Assembly (NCBI RefSeq): GCF_030269925.1
Contig: NC_085124.1
Span: forward strand, 15,500,001 to 15,564,000
Direction of reading: 5' to 3'
Source: Bombyx mori
Taxonomy: Eukaryota > Arthropoda > Insecta > Lepidoptera > Bombycidae
DNA length: 64,000 nucleotides
Part shown: positions 1-10,076 of the stretch, piece after piece
How the letters are laid out: the number at the start of each line of letters is the position of its first letter
Position numbering within the stretch: position 1 is the first letter of the stretch
Position numbers and translations under genes: made by a program
The notes under the pieces: model-generated
Databases searched by the model: none
Told to the model about the DNA's origin: nothing
Seen by the model: the letters and a program-made list of their open reading frames with translations, nothing else

Positions 1-5
1 GGTCA

Positions 6-131
6 TTGAGGGAGAAAAAGCTGAGAGCCGAGCTAAATGAGGAATTGAGAGAGTCTGAAGAGAGGTTTGTTGCGGAGAAGAGGGTCAGGCTGAACGAACA
101 GGCGGAGAGACATCGGAGGGAGCTGGAAGAG
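6..131 (+). CDS. CEP164: CEP164-like exon (coiled coil), first in window
   Basis: Open from the window edge with charged heptad-like sequence (REKKLRAELNEELRESEERF). It ends GAAGAG before the donor GTTAGC in phase 0. The exon continues upstream of the window, so no start codon is expected here. Confidence 0.6.
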
Positions 132-3100
132 GTTAGCCTTTTTTGTTTTTTCTTCATTCTTTACATTCCGAGACATTGGAGAGCTACATGGAGCTCGTAG
201 CATAGGAAAGTAAAAAAAGTATCATTCTATTTGTATGACATTTATTAAAAATAAGATATACTTGTATTCATGTCATAAACGAGGTATTGTACAAGCTTTT
301 ACAGTGCCTCAAACACCTGGGGCATGGGGATGCGACCTCTGCGACAAAGGGGCCGCGTTCTGGGGCAGGAGCGGCGGTTCTAGAGCTGGTTGTAGTGTCA
401 ACCGCGGTATCCCTCTGCTTTGTCGTACTCTGCCTCGGGTGAGAGTGCTAGGGAGAGTGGGTAGGTCCTTAACATCTTGGGCTACCGAGACCTACATATC
501 CCGAGCGCCCCCTAGACGCTATAATTTTATCGGAGAACGGGCCCCGGCGCGAAAAAAAGGGTAGTGTAGTGTTCGTTGGTCCTCCCACATTTCATTGCAC
601 TTGGGACTGGAGCACATGATGTGAACGATGATAAATATTGAAATGTTTTTTATAGCGTGATTGAGTGTGAATGACAGTGACGTGATTGTTGTCGCGCACA
701 GACGCTCGCGTCCAACGAGCGCCTGCACCGCGCCGCGCTGGAGGCGGCCCGCGCGCAGCTGGAGGCGCGGCGCACAGCGGACGTCCACGCGGCGGAGAAC
801 GAGCACGCCAGGGACATGGAGAGGCTCAAGGAGACCTACCGGGACAAGCGCGACCAGCTCCGCCGGATGTTGGAAGCAGGTAACGTTGCAGCTTTTTTTT
901 TTATTCCTACTTAAGCTGATAGCCTTGAGAGGCTATATCAGCATAACCTTAAACTAGTAGGTGAGCTCACGGAGCTCAAACCTGACGACGTTGCTAACAC
1001 GAACTTTATCTAGCAAGAGCCGTGCTTCGCAGACTCTACCACCGGATCAGAAACGCGACCCACTGAGAAGATCCGGCGAGAAACTCAGTGGGCTGTGTCT
1101 GAGAGTTAAGTTACTCGTCGAGCCCTTCGTCGCAAGCGACGGGTTCGACAAGAACGATGACCGATGCTTGAGGTACCTCAAAGCACCGTTAGTGGATCGG
1201 GAAGATCCAAAATGACGTGTTTGGGGCGACGTCGACTGCTTTCCATTCTGTCCGCAAGATCGGAAATGTAGTTACTGGTGGCCACGATGAGAGGGGTCTC
1301 GTGTCGTGCCGCCTTATCGAAGTGAGTTGCAACCCGGGGCTCCCGGCGCTGTGTCGCCAATATCAGGCTCGTGGCGCGTCCTGCTCGTTGTCGGCGTGGT
1401 TACTGGTGCACTACCCAACTATGTCTTTTGTTGTAGAGCACGAACAGTGCTTGGAGGAGGTCCGGGATCAGTTCGCGTCGCAAGTAGAGCGGGAGCGGGC
1501 GCGGCTCCGGGACGAGCAGCGCAGCGCCGTGCTGTGTGCGCGGGAGCAGCACCGCGCCGCGCTGGACGCGCTGCGACAGGACTACCGGGCGCAGGTGGAG
1601 CGCGTGCGCGGGGAGCACCGCTGCCTGGCGGAGGAGGCTCGGCGGCGGCTGGCGGCGCAGCGGCAGCCCGCGCCCGACAAGTACCGCGCGCTCAAGGACA
1701 AGTACACCAGGCTCAAGCACGACGTCAAGGTCGCGCACCCCTCGCGACAATTACTTTTTTTTATTGCTTAGATGGTTGGACGAGCTCACAGCCCACCTGG
1801 TGTTAAGTGGTTACTGGAGCCCATAGACATCTACAACGTAAATGCGCTACCCACCTTGAGATATAAGTTCTAAGGTCTCAGTATAGTATATATACAACAG
1901 CTGTCCCACCCTTCAAGCCGAAACGCATTACTGCTTCACGGCAGAAATAAGCGAGGTGGTGGTACCTACCCGTGCGGGCCCACAAGTCCTACCACCAGTA
2001 ATTACGCAAATTATAATTTTGCGGTAATAACTAAAAATGTAAAACTTATTTTTCATTGCCATTGTAGGCAGATGGCACCATCAGCTGAATGGTTTCAGCT
2101 GATAGTGAGTGTTTGCCGTAGTTCATGGTCTTCAGCAATGCCGGGGGCACAGCCTACCGTTAATTACTCTTCGTAAGCCCCGTTTGAAGAAAGACATGTC
2201 ATAGCGCTCGGGAAGCACTGTGGAGGGGAGCTCGTTCCAAAGTCGGATGTTACGTAACAGATAAGATTTTTGGAGACTCACTTTGGATGAACGCAGAGGT
2301 TCTGGGTAGTGTGGATGAACTGTACTACGGTGGCGAGCGGTGGTAGTAATGAAATGATGAGAACATCTCAAACAACTCTTCAGAACACTCCTCATGAAGC
2401 ACACAGTGCAAAACACAGAAAGGACCCAAGTCCCTTTGCAGACCCAAATGTTCCAAACGATCCGTGAGAATAGGATTATCGACAGTCCGAACGGCCCTCT
2501 TCTGTATGGAGTCAAATGGAAGAAGCTGGTATTTGGGAGCCCCGGCCCAGAGATGGGAGCAGTACTCCAAACGAGGTCGGACCTGTGCTTTGTAAAACCA
2601 AAATCTTTGTCCAGGCGTGAAGTGCCGCTTCGCTCTGTTGAGGACTCCCAGCATGTTGACTGCCAACTTGGCTTTGCCCTCCAAATGACTCCGAAATTGG
2701 ACATCGCTCGAAACGTCGACCCCAATTATCCTAATACTCGTGCAAGATTGTACACTCATTGGAAATGCAGCATCATGACAATTCCTTCTCCGCGCGTAGT
2801 GAACGCGCAAACTAGTGTCTTCAACAGGTTTAATTGGACTAAGTTCAATTTCAAATACATCTCACTTGGAAATTCGGCCCAGAGACAAATTTTGAGGGCC
2901 GATATATCCTCCGTGCTGTCATCCGCAGAGCAATGCATGCCAACAATAGACAGCATGTCATTGATACACAGGATTGAGCACCTAGCTTTGTGGAACGCCA
3001 ACGTTGGTCATGGTATCAAAGCAGCAATCGTCTACAACGATAGTGATGATCCGCCTATCCAAAAAGTTAGCGATCCACATGCAAATTCTCTCGGGGATCC

Positions 3101-6100
3101 CGTGATTTGGTAACTTTAACAGAAGTGCCCTATGCCAGACTCGGTCAACGGTCTTCACGATATCAAGGCTTCCAGCGAAAGGCTCGTCCTTGCTCGCTAA
3201 GGCTGCAGCACCCTGTGAGTGAGGTATACAAGATAATTCAAGAGTTGTTCCATCACTTTGGAAAGCAAGGAATTTATTGAAAGTATTGTTACGCGCTGGG
3301 GTTCGGAATAAATAAAAAGTTCCACTAAAGTACAAGTTAACATTGTATTAGCACTTGGAACATTTAAAACACTTCACAAACACTTTAAAACTCAATTCGC
3401 TTCTAACGCTTCGCTTCAGATGATTCGTTCATTGTTTCGCTTCGAGTAGTTCCAATTACTAACTGATTGCGTGCCATTTCTCATCGACATCCCTAGAATC
3501 CTCGAGAATATTCCACAAAAGTCGAGTATTATGTTTCTCCTATCTGACAATAGATGGGGTTATACTTCTCGAGCGTTCTAGATGCTACTAGATCCTTCGA
3601 TATTCGTTAGAGTATTTGGCAATAGATGGCGTTATTCTTACCGGCGTAACAGTATTATCTTCTCTGAGCCTCTTGGTTAAAAGTAGTATGTTCATTGAGG
3701 TTGAGCTGAGTGGACAATTGCAGATGTCGATAGAGCGGCGCAACAAGCGGCGCGAGGCCAGCGCCACCACGGGCTCCGAGACCGACCCGTCCGCCTCGCA
3801 CCGCACCGCGCGCTCCGCCGACAGGTGACCCGCTCGTGCCGCGCTACTCCACTATGTGTGACAGTTGTCGACTCATTGAACAAACTCTCAGAAGCAGAGG
3901 CGGGCGCCCCCGGACGGACGACGAGCCGGGGAACCGCAACAGCACCTCGGCGTCCGACGGCCCCGCGCCCCGCAGCGCCGCCGTCCCGGGCCCCGTGAGT
4001 GCGCCCCCCACCGTCTCGGGGCTTCCTTACTTACTTATCCAAATTATACATTTGTTAGCTGGTCCGAAAATACAGAAAGGAGTTTTTTTTTATTTGTGGT
4101 ACATTACTGTAGGTACGCGAGTTCATGTCCATCTAATAACTACCGATTTAGTCAACAGCTGTAAATTTGGTTTAATGTAACTTAAGGTAATTTTGCAATT
4201 TATGAAATAAAATAAATGTGATAAGTAATTACTTGTTTATTTCTAATAGAGAAAAATATTTTTAAATTCCAATTGAATCACTATCGAATGAAAAGACAAC
4301 CGACAGATCAGAATCGCAATCAGTATGTATCTTTTTTCAGTAGGTTTTTTTCTATCTGAACTTGTTGGAAGCGGAGTAGTCATGGTTAAATAACACAATA
4401 AGCGTTAGCGTAAATTTTCGATATCGATAAGCGCGCGTCACAACCGTCACGGACAACACTCGACGTCAGACGAATGCGGGCAGGCGGGCGGAGGCGGGGT
4501 GAGCTGTCCCCCGCGCGTCGCCTCTGGCCCCGATGGACATGAACTCGCGCGTATACAATAGATGTAATGCGAAAAACAGGATTATTAATTTTCATGTGTT
4601 TTTTTGTGTTATCGTGTTAGGGATCACATTTTGCCTTTGATGTCACGCCCTGTTCCGTCACCTCGTGTCTGGCTAGTGACAACGCCAGTCAATTTGAGAT
4701 ATGTGGTTGAATCTTAAAAACACTATGTAATCAGTAAAACATTATGTACTTAATCAGTGTGCCACCTTCCCGATGGAATCCGAATCGCGGCGCAAGCACG
4801 CGCCCGCCGCGCCGCCCCCCCGCGCCGCCGCCTCCCCGCCCCGCGCCGCGCCCCGCCCGCACGCCGCTCGCGGTCAGCATTATTGATCCTTACCACTATG
4901 CAATCTATTCCATTTTAAGTTAAATTATCCACATTTACTATAACTGTTACAAACAATCACATTTGTACCTTGACATAGACAAGGCTCAATACAGTTCAAG
5001 ACAGCTCGTTGAACATATTATATTTTTAGTATGTATAATACTTTAGAGGTCCATGGACTTTGGCCGTCGCTTTAAACTTGATCTTAGCGTCCATGATATT
5101 GAGTGTATTGAGTTATTTTATCGAGTTCACGAAGTAACGGCAGTAGACCGATCGCCCCAATGTGCTCCCTGTGCGCCCCCAGTGTGGGGACCAGCTACAA
5201 CCACCGAGGATCTGTCATTATGGCGAGCGTTGGGGAAGCCCATGTCCAGCAGTGGGCTTCACTGGGCATAAAGTAGTTACAAAAGCATAAAGTAGAGAGC
5301 TGCAGGATGACGACGACTGACGAGCGCTCCTCGCGTTGCAGAGACCCCGACGGACCCTCCGGACTCGTCCGACGCGGGCTCGGCGGGCGGGCGCGCCCCC
5401 TCCGGTCGGTAGCCCTCCGCACGCGGGTGCTCTCCAAGAATTCACTACATATAGAGAACTTACTCACTTTTGTTTAAAACAAAAAATTGACACCGAGCTT
5501 CGCGAAAGTGTTACAATTAACTGAAGGGTAACAGTGTAATTTGGTATACTGAGAAGGGTTAATATATATACTAAAGTATGAAGCAAGTTGTATGTACATT
5601 TCCGATGTGTCACTAATGGCCCCCTCCCAGCTAGCGCCCCGCCGCCCCCTTACCGTTGTTGTTGTGGCGCAGGGCGCGGCCGCAGGAGGAGCTTCGCGAG
5701 GCTCAAGTCGGCTTCCACCTCGCGCCTGCACTGCTCGCCGCGGTGAGTCGCCGCCCTACTGCCGCACCACTAACTGTGCTCATGTGCACGTCGCGAGCCT
5801 GACCGATGCGATGCCCCGGACAGGTGGGCGGGCCCGCTGGAGAGCGTGCGGCAGCAGCTGCGCGCCCTGGACGCGCTGGACGCGCTGGGCTCCCCGGACC
5901 AGCCGGCGTACGCGCTGCCCTACCCGTTCCGCGCGGGGGAGGCGGCGCGGCCGGAGCTGGAGTTCGTGCGGCACCGCGCGCTGGTGGAGCGCGAGGGCGT
6001 GCGGCGCGCGCGCGGCGTGCTGCGGGCTCGCCGGGCCGCGCTGCTGCAGGTCGCTGCACTTGTCTATGTTTTGATATCATTATTTTTATTAAACGAGCGA

Positions 6101-9100
6101 GCTCAACAGACATTGTTCTACCTTGACAACAATCCTAGAGTCTGCGTGCAGCGCCACCTGCTGGGTGCTCGGAGGCTGATTGTAGCACACTAAATACATC
6201 AAAATGAGTTACGTCCCGTGGTTCCGATCCATGTTCCTGATTAACCTCATTTAGACCTCTGTACACATATCAGGTCCACAAACAGCTATCAGTCTTGCCG
6301 TCGTGTAGCGACGCGGCCCTCCCCATATCGTTACATTTTATATTTTATTTACAATTCTAATAATTAAATTTTAATATTATATTATTATATTAGAACGGCC
6401 TGCGTTTGACGATCTTCATAGTATAATATTATGTTATAGGATAATCCTTATATATATTATATATTATTATGTATTATAATAAATCAATATGTAATATATG
6501 ACACACGCTTCAACAGCAAGCCGGCCAAAAAAAAAAGAATAATTTTAAAACTTGAAGAAGAGGATGTTAGATCAAAATGAACAAGCGATTGTGCCGCGGC
6601 CGCCGCTCCCGGGCAACTGCCGAGTGTCGCCGCCGGGCGCGCGCGACCACGAGACGCACATGTTTTCCCTTTTAAGATGATAGTTTTGTTCCCGTGAGGG
6701 GTAACGCCGAGGTGGTGCGGACACAGGAGGGGCGCGAGGGTCGGGAGGAGGAGGAGCGCACGGAGCTGGAGGTGTCGCTGCACCGCGCGCGCGCCGTGCT
6801 GGGCGAGAAGGAGATCCGGCTGCGGCACATCGAGCGCACGCTCGCCGCCCTCGCCGCGCCCCCCGCCGCGCCCCCCGCCGCGCCCCCCGCCGCGCCCCCC
6901 GCCGCGCCCCCCGCCGGCACCCCCCTGCAGGTCGCCGCACACCCGCTGCTCTGCGACGTTATTGTTGTTACGGCTTGTTGTCACCATTCTTATTTCCCGT
7001 TTGCTTGTACATAATGCATTTATTTATTTTATGTTAAATTTAATCTATGTTATATATTAAACAGGCTGCACATTACTCACCCTCATAAATACGCTCACAG
7101 ACAGCACAGCGGTCCGACTGAACTACTTTAGTAATCATTTTATTCGCTTATTCTACATAATATAACTAGCAGACTCGGTCACACGTTGCTGTGACTAAGG
7201 TTTTTGTTCCTAAATAACACGCGGTCGGCTATGCTAATACATACAATACATAAATATAAAGAGTAAGAACAATTAGATTTAACTGTATTGCGTTTACTAC
7301 GAAATAAATTTCACTTATACTTTAGCCTCAGCAACACGTGGCGTTTATGCCATTAAATTGTAGCTTATGTGAAACGTTGGTATTTTTAACACAGCGCCAT
7401 CTAGGAGACATTAATGTCAGACAGTATTACAATTGTCTGTAAAAAATGATTTAAGGCGCCATCTGTTTTAAACTTATGAAACTTACAATTAATAACAAAA
7501 ATCAACAGGAAATAATTTTATTGTTAATTAATAAATATTACGACCATTAATCGAAATAAAAACCATCCTATCTTTCAAGTTGGATCAACTGCACACGGTG
7601 TGCAAATTTAATTTAAAATCTGTTAAGTAGTTTAGGAGTCCATCGCGGACAAGCAACGTGTCATGTGATTTATATATATTAAGATTTTTTTATAAAGTAA
7701 ACCAACACTCACATGTCGCTTTAAATTAATATATAATCGGAACACGAATGCTGTGCGTAGAACGGAACGACATACGGCTGCAGCGCGCGGGACGACAGTG
7801 CAAGCGACGCGTCCTCGCCCTTCGATGACGTCACGCCGCCCGGTGACGTCACGCCGCCCGCCGGTAACTCGCATCGTACTACTACTGCTGTTTATAAATC
7901 TTACTTGATAGGAATTTATTGCCCTAGTAGGCAGACGAACATACGGCCCACCTGATGGTGAGTGGTTACCGTCGCCCATGGACTTCAGTAATGCCAGGGG
8001 CAGAGTCAAGCCGCTGTCTACCGAGCCAAGCCGCCATGTGGGTCATGTAACCGAGTGGGAATAGGACAGCGGCCTCTCAATGTCTACTGTACATTTTGAA
8101 CATAGTCAACTGAAACCATTATTGCTATATATATATATATATTTACTGAGGCCTTAACGTAACGTTTAAGAGGAACGTTACTTTACCATCATTTAAAAGA
8201 AAACTTATAAATGTCTCTTTATTTTTCTCTCTCTCTTTCCTATTAGTTGAATGTTAAATAATTTTATAAAGCTAACAATGTCTTTTGGCCTCTTTATTAT
8301 AAATTCAAAATAATGTTGTATATTTTTACATCTAATAACATTGAACTTAATATTATTTATAATGAGTTTTTAGAGCTTTTGGAGTTGTTATGAGCTCGGA
8401 AACAGAGCTGCAAGAAGTGTTATTACTGTTTACGGTCTCGAGCGCTCACAGTCGGTCCCCCGCAGGCCCCCCGGGGAGCAGCTCGTGCCGCGCCGCGCCG
8501 GCCCCCCGCGCGCGCTCGCCCGTGAGTATCTGGTTATTGAACAATTGGGTGCATGTGGGTTAGGAATGTAGATTTTCAGGACGGCCTAAATTTAGTGCCG
8601 ATGTGTCTTAAGGAAGCGTCAGAACGCTACTTCGACAAAGCGGCGCGACACAAAAACCGTCTTATCTTGGCCGCCGTTAATTCAATATCCAACTCAGGCG
8701 ACGGGACACCGCAGGCCGCCGTCGCCCGAAACATGTCTTGTCGGAAGCCCTGGATCCACTCTCTGTACTCTTAAGCTCTTCCAGCGCCGGTCATCGTCCG
8801 CGTCGAATTCGTCGGTTACGACGAGTTTTTCGTGGGATCTTCTCAGTGGGTCGCTGGTAGATTCTGCGCAGCATTACTTTGGCTAGGGCTAGTGTCAGAA
8901 AATTCTCTGAGAATGAGCCCGTGAGCTCACCTACCCCTTCGGGCGTAGCTGGAGTGGCGTCTTAGGCTACCAGTACCAGCTACTATATAGGGGAAAAAAA
9001 TGGACTACCAGCGCCCGCGGGCAGCAAGCCGCGTCGCGCAGCCGACTCACCAGACGACTCAACACCGATAGTGGCGCCCAAAAATATTTCGAACATCCGC

Positions 9101-9157
9101 CCGGCATCTCCATCACGCCGCCCATACGTACAGACAGATGTGATAATGTTTTATTAA
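6..9157 (+). CDS. CEP164: CEP164-like centriolar/ciliary protein, C-terminal part (multi-exon, 5' end outside window)
   Basis: Exons joined by phase: 6-131, 702-879, 1437-1729, 3724-3824, 3892-3994, 4758-4872, 5342-5404, 5673-5742, 5824-6049, 6727-6930, 7761-7863, 8466-8521 and a last exon near 9029-9157. Each junction keeps one open frame. The product starts as long Arg/Glu-rich coiled coil, continues through the segment KYRALKDKYTRLKHDVK followed by SIERRNKRREASATTGSE, then a Ser/Pro-rich linker, then LESVRQQLRALDALDALG and a second coiled coil (LEVSLHRARAVLGEKEIRLR). That motif order is what I recall of CEP164, the distal-appendage protein needed for docking the basal body in ciliogenesis. 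The WW domain expected at the N-terminus would lie upstream. Exons are GC-rich and introns AT-rich and full of repeats. Gene identity rests on remembered motif resemblance. Exons 4758-4872 and 5342-5404 use weak donors (GTCAGC, GTCGGT) and are the least sure internal ones. Confidence 0.65.
305..557 (+). mobile_element. 5'-truncated R1-clade LINE relic (3' UTR only)
   Basis: Aligns by eye to the 3' UTR of the full element at 45767-52742. Shared pieces include CTGGTTGTAGTGT followed by ACCGCGGTA, and a GC-rich tail ending in a short A run at 551-557. It retains a stem-loop (AGCG at 504-507 with CGCT at 517-520, 9-nt loop) where the full element has an 8-bp stem with a 9-nt loop. It lies in an intron of the CEP164-like gene. 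Confidence 0.6.
702..879 (+). CDS. CEP164: CEP164-like exon (coiled coil)
   Basis: The acceptor CGCACAG precedes ACGCTCGCG and the donor GTAACG follows GAAGCAG. It enters in phase 0 and leaves in phase 1. It encodes Ala/Arg/Glu-rich helix such as TLASNERLHRAALEAARAQL. Confidence 0.6.
899..1425 (-). mobile_element. Jockey-type LINE fragment (3' coding end and UTR)
   Basis: The minus strand reads HFDKAARHETPLIVATSNYI, then ESSRRRPKHVILDLPDP, which is the C-terminal signature of jockey-like ORF2 in silkworm. The plus strand shows the recurrent block GTGAGCTCACGG to AAACTCAGTGGG, also present at 8553-8990, 9297-9491, 27640-27790 and 33690-33790. It abuts the next exon's acceptor region. Confidence 0.6.
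1437..1729 (+). CDS. CEP164: CEP164-like exon (coiled coil, KYRALKDKYTRLKHDVK)
   Basis: The acceptor TTGTTGTAG is followed by AGCACGAACAG, and the phase-1 G from the previous exon completes a GAG codon. It encodes about 98 residues of Arg/Glu coiled coil ending LKDKYTRLKHDVK before GTCGCG, in phase 0. This is the most recognisable CEP164-like stretch together with the next exon. Confidence 0.65.
1755..2024 (-). mobile_element. Bm1 SINE copy
   Basis: A T run followed by ATTGCTTAGATGG begins the reverse-complement Bm1 consensus (GAGCTCACAGCCCACCTGGT and on), reaching the block TTACGCAAATTATAATTTTG. The tRNA-like head is missing. Members of this family recur throughout the window. Confidence 0.85.
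2055..3230 (-). pseudogene. Decayed non-LTR retrotransposon, reverse transcriptase C-terminal half
   Basis: Minus-strand frames give, in order, SLDIVKTVDRVWHRALLLKL (RT domain with the catalytic Asp), INDMLS with a CSADDST version of the YADD box, then IRIIGVDVSSDVQFRSHLEG and LRNIRLWNELPSTVLPERYD near the end. The pieces lie in different frames and the YADD tyrosine is replaced, so it is dead. The tail at 2055-2140 is the family 3' UTR with CAATGCCGGGGGCACAG. It is 5'-truncated next to the solo LTR at 3287. Confidence 0.75.
3287..3651 (+). mobile_element. Solo LTR (365 bp) with 4-bp target duplication
   Basis: Starts TGTTACGC and ends GGCGTAACA, giving complementary ends, and is flanked on both sides by GTAT (3283-3286 and 3652-3655). 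There is no coding sequence inside. A diverged relative lies near 57700-57915 on the other strand (shared AGATGGCGTTA and related blocks). The strand is not determinable. Confidence 0.65.
3724..3994 (+). CDS. CEP164: CEP164-like exons 3724-3824 and 3892-3994
   Basis: The first exon (acceptor TTGCAG, donor GTGACC, phase 0 to 2) reads MSIERRNKRREASATTGSET and runs on to SADR. The second (acceptor CTCTCAG at 3891, donor GTGAGT) continues RSRGGRPRTDDEPGN to VPGP and ends in phase 0. The 67-base intron between them is short but both splice sites are good. Confidence 0.6.
4758..4872 (+). CDS. CEP164: CEP164-like exon (Ala/Pro-rich linker), tentative
   Basis: A GC-rich island follows AATCAG and reads CATFPMESESRRKHAPAA, then Ala/Pro/Arg, before GTCAGC. 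It is needed to shift phase 0 to phase 1 between its neighbours. The acceptor has a weak pyrimidine tract. Confidence 0.4.
5342..5404 (+). CDS. CEP164: CEP164-like exon (acidic Ser/Pro linker), tentative
   Basis: The acceptor GCGTTGCAG is strong. The exon reads ETPTDPPDSSDAGSAGGRAP. Ending at 5404 (donor GTCGGT) gives phase 1, which fits the next exon. The stronger-looking GTAGCC four bases on would break the frame. Confidence 0.45.
5673..6049 (+). CDS. CEP164: CEP164-like exons 5673-5742 and 5824-6049
   Basis: The first (acceptor GGCGCAG, donor GTGAGT) reads RGRRRSFARLKSASTSRLHC. The second (acceptor GGACAG) reads RWAGPLESVRQQLRALDALD, then YALPYPF, then a helix with LVEREGVRRARGVLRARRAA, to LLQ before GTCGCT, in phase 0. 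The intron between them is only 81 bases. Confidence 0.6.
6727..6930 (+). CDS. CEP164: CEP164-like exon (coiled coil plus APPA minisatellite)
   Basis: The acceptor GGACACAG and the donor after CTGCAG enclose 68 codons in phase 0. The exon reads EEERTELEVSLHRARAVLGE, then KEIRLRHIERTLAALA, then an Ala/Pro tract encoded by about five copies of a 12-bp unit at 6852-6915. The helix before the tract closely recalls the C-terminal coiled coil of CEP164. The tract is in frame, so copy-number changes by whole units keep the frame. Confidence 0.65.
6852..6915 (+). repeat. 12-bp in-frame minisatellite (CCCGCCGCGCCC, about 5 copies)
   Basis: Near-perfect tandem units inside the exon at 6727-6930 encode repeated Ala-Pro-Pro-Ala. 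Confidence 0.85.
7565..7692 (+). repeat. Common lepidopteran interspersed repeat tail
   Basis: The block CTTTCAAGTTGGATCAACTG to AGGAGTCCATCGCGGACAAG and a TATATATTAAG end resembles a tail I have met in many lepidopteran genomes. I cannot assign the class from this piece. Confidence 0.4.
7761..7863 (+). CDS. CEP164: CEP164-like exon (acidic linker) with two in-frame donors
   Basis: From the acceptor GTGCGTAG the frame reads NGTTYGCSARDDSASDASSP, then FDDVTPPGDVTPPA. A duplicated block containing TGACGTCACGCCGCCCG gives two candidate donors, at 7843 (GTGACG) and 7864 (GTAACT), 21 bases apart. Both leave in phase 1, and both join in frame to the next exon. The acceptor is weak. Confidence 0.45.
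7905..8040 (-). mobile_element. LINE 3' tail fragment
   Basis: Carries TTGCCCTAGTAGGCAGACGA followed by GCCCATGGACTTCAGTAATG, the reverse complement of the tail also seen at 14080-14190, 34075-34222, 60202-60445 and 60850-60990. Confidence 0.65.
8466..8521 (+). CDS. CEP164: CEP164-like exon (Ser/Arg/Pro-rich)
   Basis: The acceptor TCCCCCGCAG and the strong donor GTGAGT bracket a frame reading GPPGSSSCRAAPAPRARSP when entered in phase 1. It leaves in phase 0. Confidence 0.5.
8553..8990 (+). mobile_element. Jockey-type LINE fragment
   Basis: The plus strand reads ERYFDKAARHKNRLILAAVN and then decays. It ends with the reverse complement of the GTGAGCTCAC block seen at 960-1100. It lies between the last two candidate exons of the CEP164-like gene. 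Confidence 0.6.
9029..9157 (+). CDS. CEP164: CEP164-like candidate terminal exon
   Basis: The frame reads PRRAADSPDDSTPIVAPKNI, then SNIRPASPSRRPYVQTDVIM, then FY and stop TAA at 9155-9157. Starting after GCAAG at 9028 fits phase 0. Two other AGs nearby (exon start 9012 or 9025) would need other incoming phases. The coding look is good but the acceptor is uncertain. A rival last exon lies at 9755. Confidence 0.4.
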   Translation, partial: PRRAADSPDDSTPIVAPKNISNIRPASPSRRPYVQTDVIMFY

Positions 9158-9296
9158 AAAAAATATATATATACATATTAAAAGAATTTTATGTTGTCAA
9201 AATACTTTTGAGCGCTACTGTACGTAGTTCTTTAACCATTCTTGAGTCACTGCCGTTAACCGACAATCGTTCATTCGCAGCCGACTAAATCCTTAG

Positions 9297-9491
9297 TTTT
9301 TTTTCTGCTACTTATCCTGATAGCCTTGAGAGGTTATTTCAGTTTCTTGACGTGTAGGTGAGCTCACGGGGCTCAAACCTGACGACGTTGCTAACACGAA
9401 CCCTAGTAAGAGCCGTGCTTTGCAGAATCTACCACCGGATCGGAAACGCAACTCACTGAGAAGATCCGGCGAGAAACTCAGTGTCTATGGG
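9297..9491 (-). mobile_element. Jockey-type LINE tail fragment
   Basis: Repeats the 905-1100 block (GATAGCCTTGAGAGG, GTGAGCTCACGGGG, GATCCGGCGAGAAACTCAGT) and runs directly into a Bm1 copy. Confidence 0.6.
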
Positions 9492-9703
9492 TTTTTTTTT
9501 ATATTGTTTAGATGGGTGGACGAGCTCACAGCTCACCTGGTGTAACGTGGTTACTGGAGCCCATAGACATCTACTACGTAAATACGCCACCCACCTTGAG
9601 ATATAAGTTTTAAGGTCTCAAGTATAGTTACAACGGCTGTCTCGCCCTTCAAACCGAAACGCATTACTGCTTCACGGTAGAAATAGGCAGGGCGGTGGTA
9701 CCC
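9492..9703 (-). mobile_element. Bm1 SINE copy, head-truncated
   Basis: T run, then GATGGGTGGACGAGCTCACA and so on to AGGGCGGTGGTACC. It is inserted at, or joined to, the end of the jockey tail. Confidence 0.85.
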
Positions 9704-9754
9704 TAGTGCTGTTCCAACGGCTCATTATATGTAGTTGTGTTGTGTGTCGGCGGC

Positions 9755-9811
9755 AGGAGGGCGCGTCCCCCCGCGCGCGTCGCCTGCGCGCCTGGCTCCA
9801 CTCCCCGCCCT
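9755..9811 (+). CDS. Possible alternative terminal exon of the CEP164-like gene
   Basis: After GTCGGCGGCAG the frame opens in phase 0 as EGASPRARRLRAWLHSPP and stops at TGA. It is a GC-rich island immediately past a Bm1 copy. It fits the phase of the exon ending at 8521 as well as the exon at 9029 does. Confidence 0.25.
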
Positions 9812-10076
9812 GAGCGCCCGCCACGTGCACCACACTCTATATACAATATATCCTGGATAAGTATAAGTCTGCGGGAACGCTCAACGTTTCTTAAAATGTC
9901 ATATTTTGGCCTAAAACTCAACTAACATTCCCACGGTAGGATCATATCACAATTTAGGATAAGTTGGAGAGCAGCGGAGAGCGCCCGCACCGTGACGTCA
10001 CTGCCGGTGCGACCGCTCAGTCTAGTCTAGATCTAGTCCAACGGTCTACTGATGTTTAAACTATGAATTAGTAGCT

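Noticed and set aside
2394..3113. 239-residue plus-strand frame
   Set aside because: It is antisense to the reverse transcriptase relic, whose domain motifs are on the minus strand.
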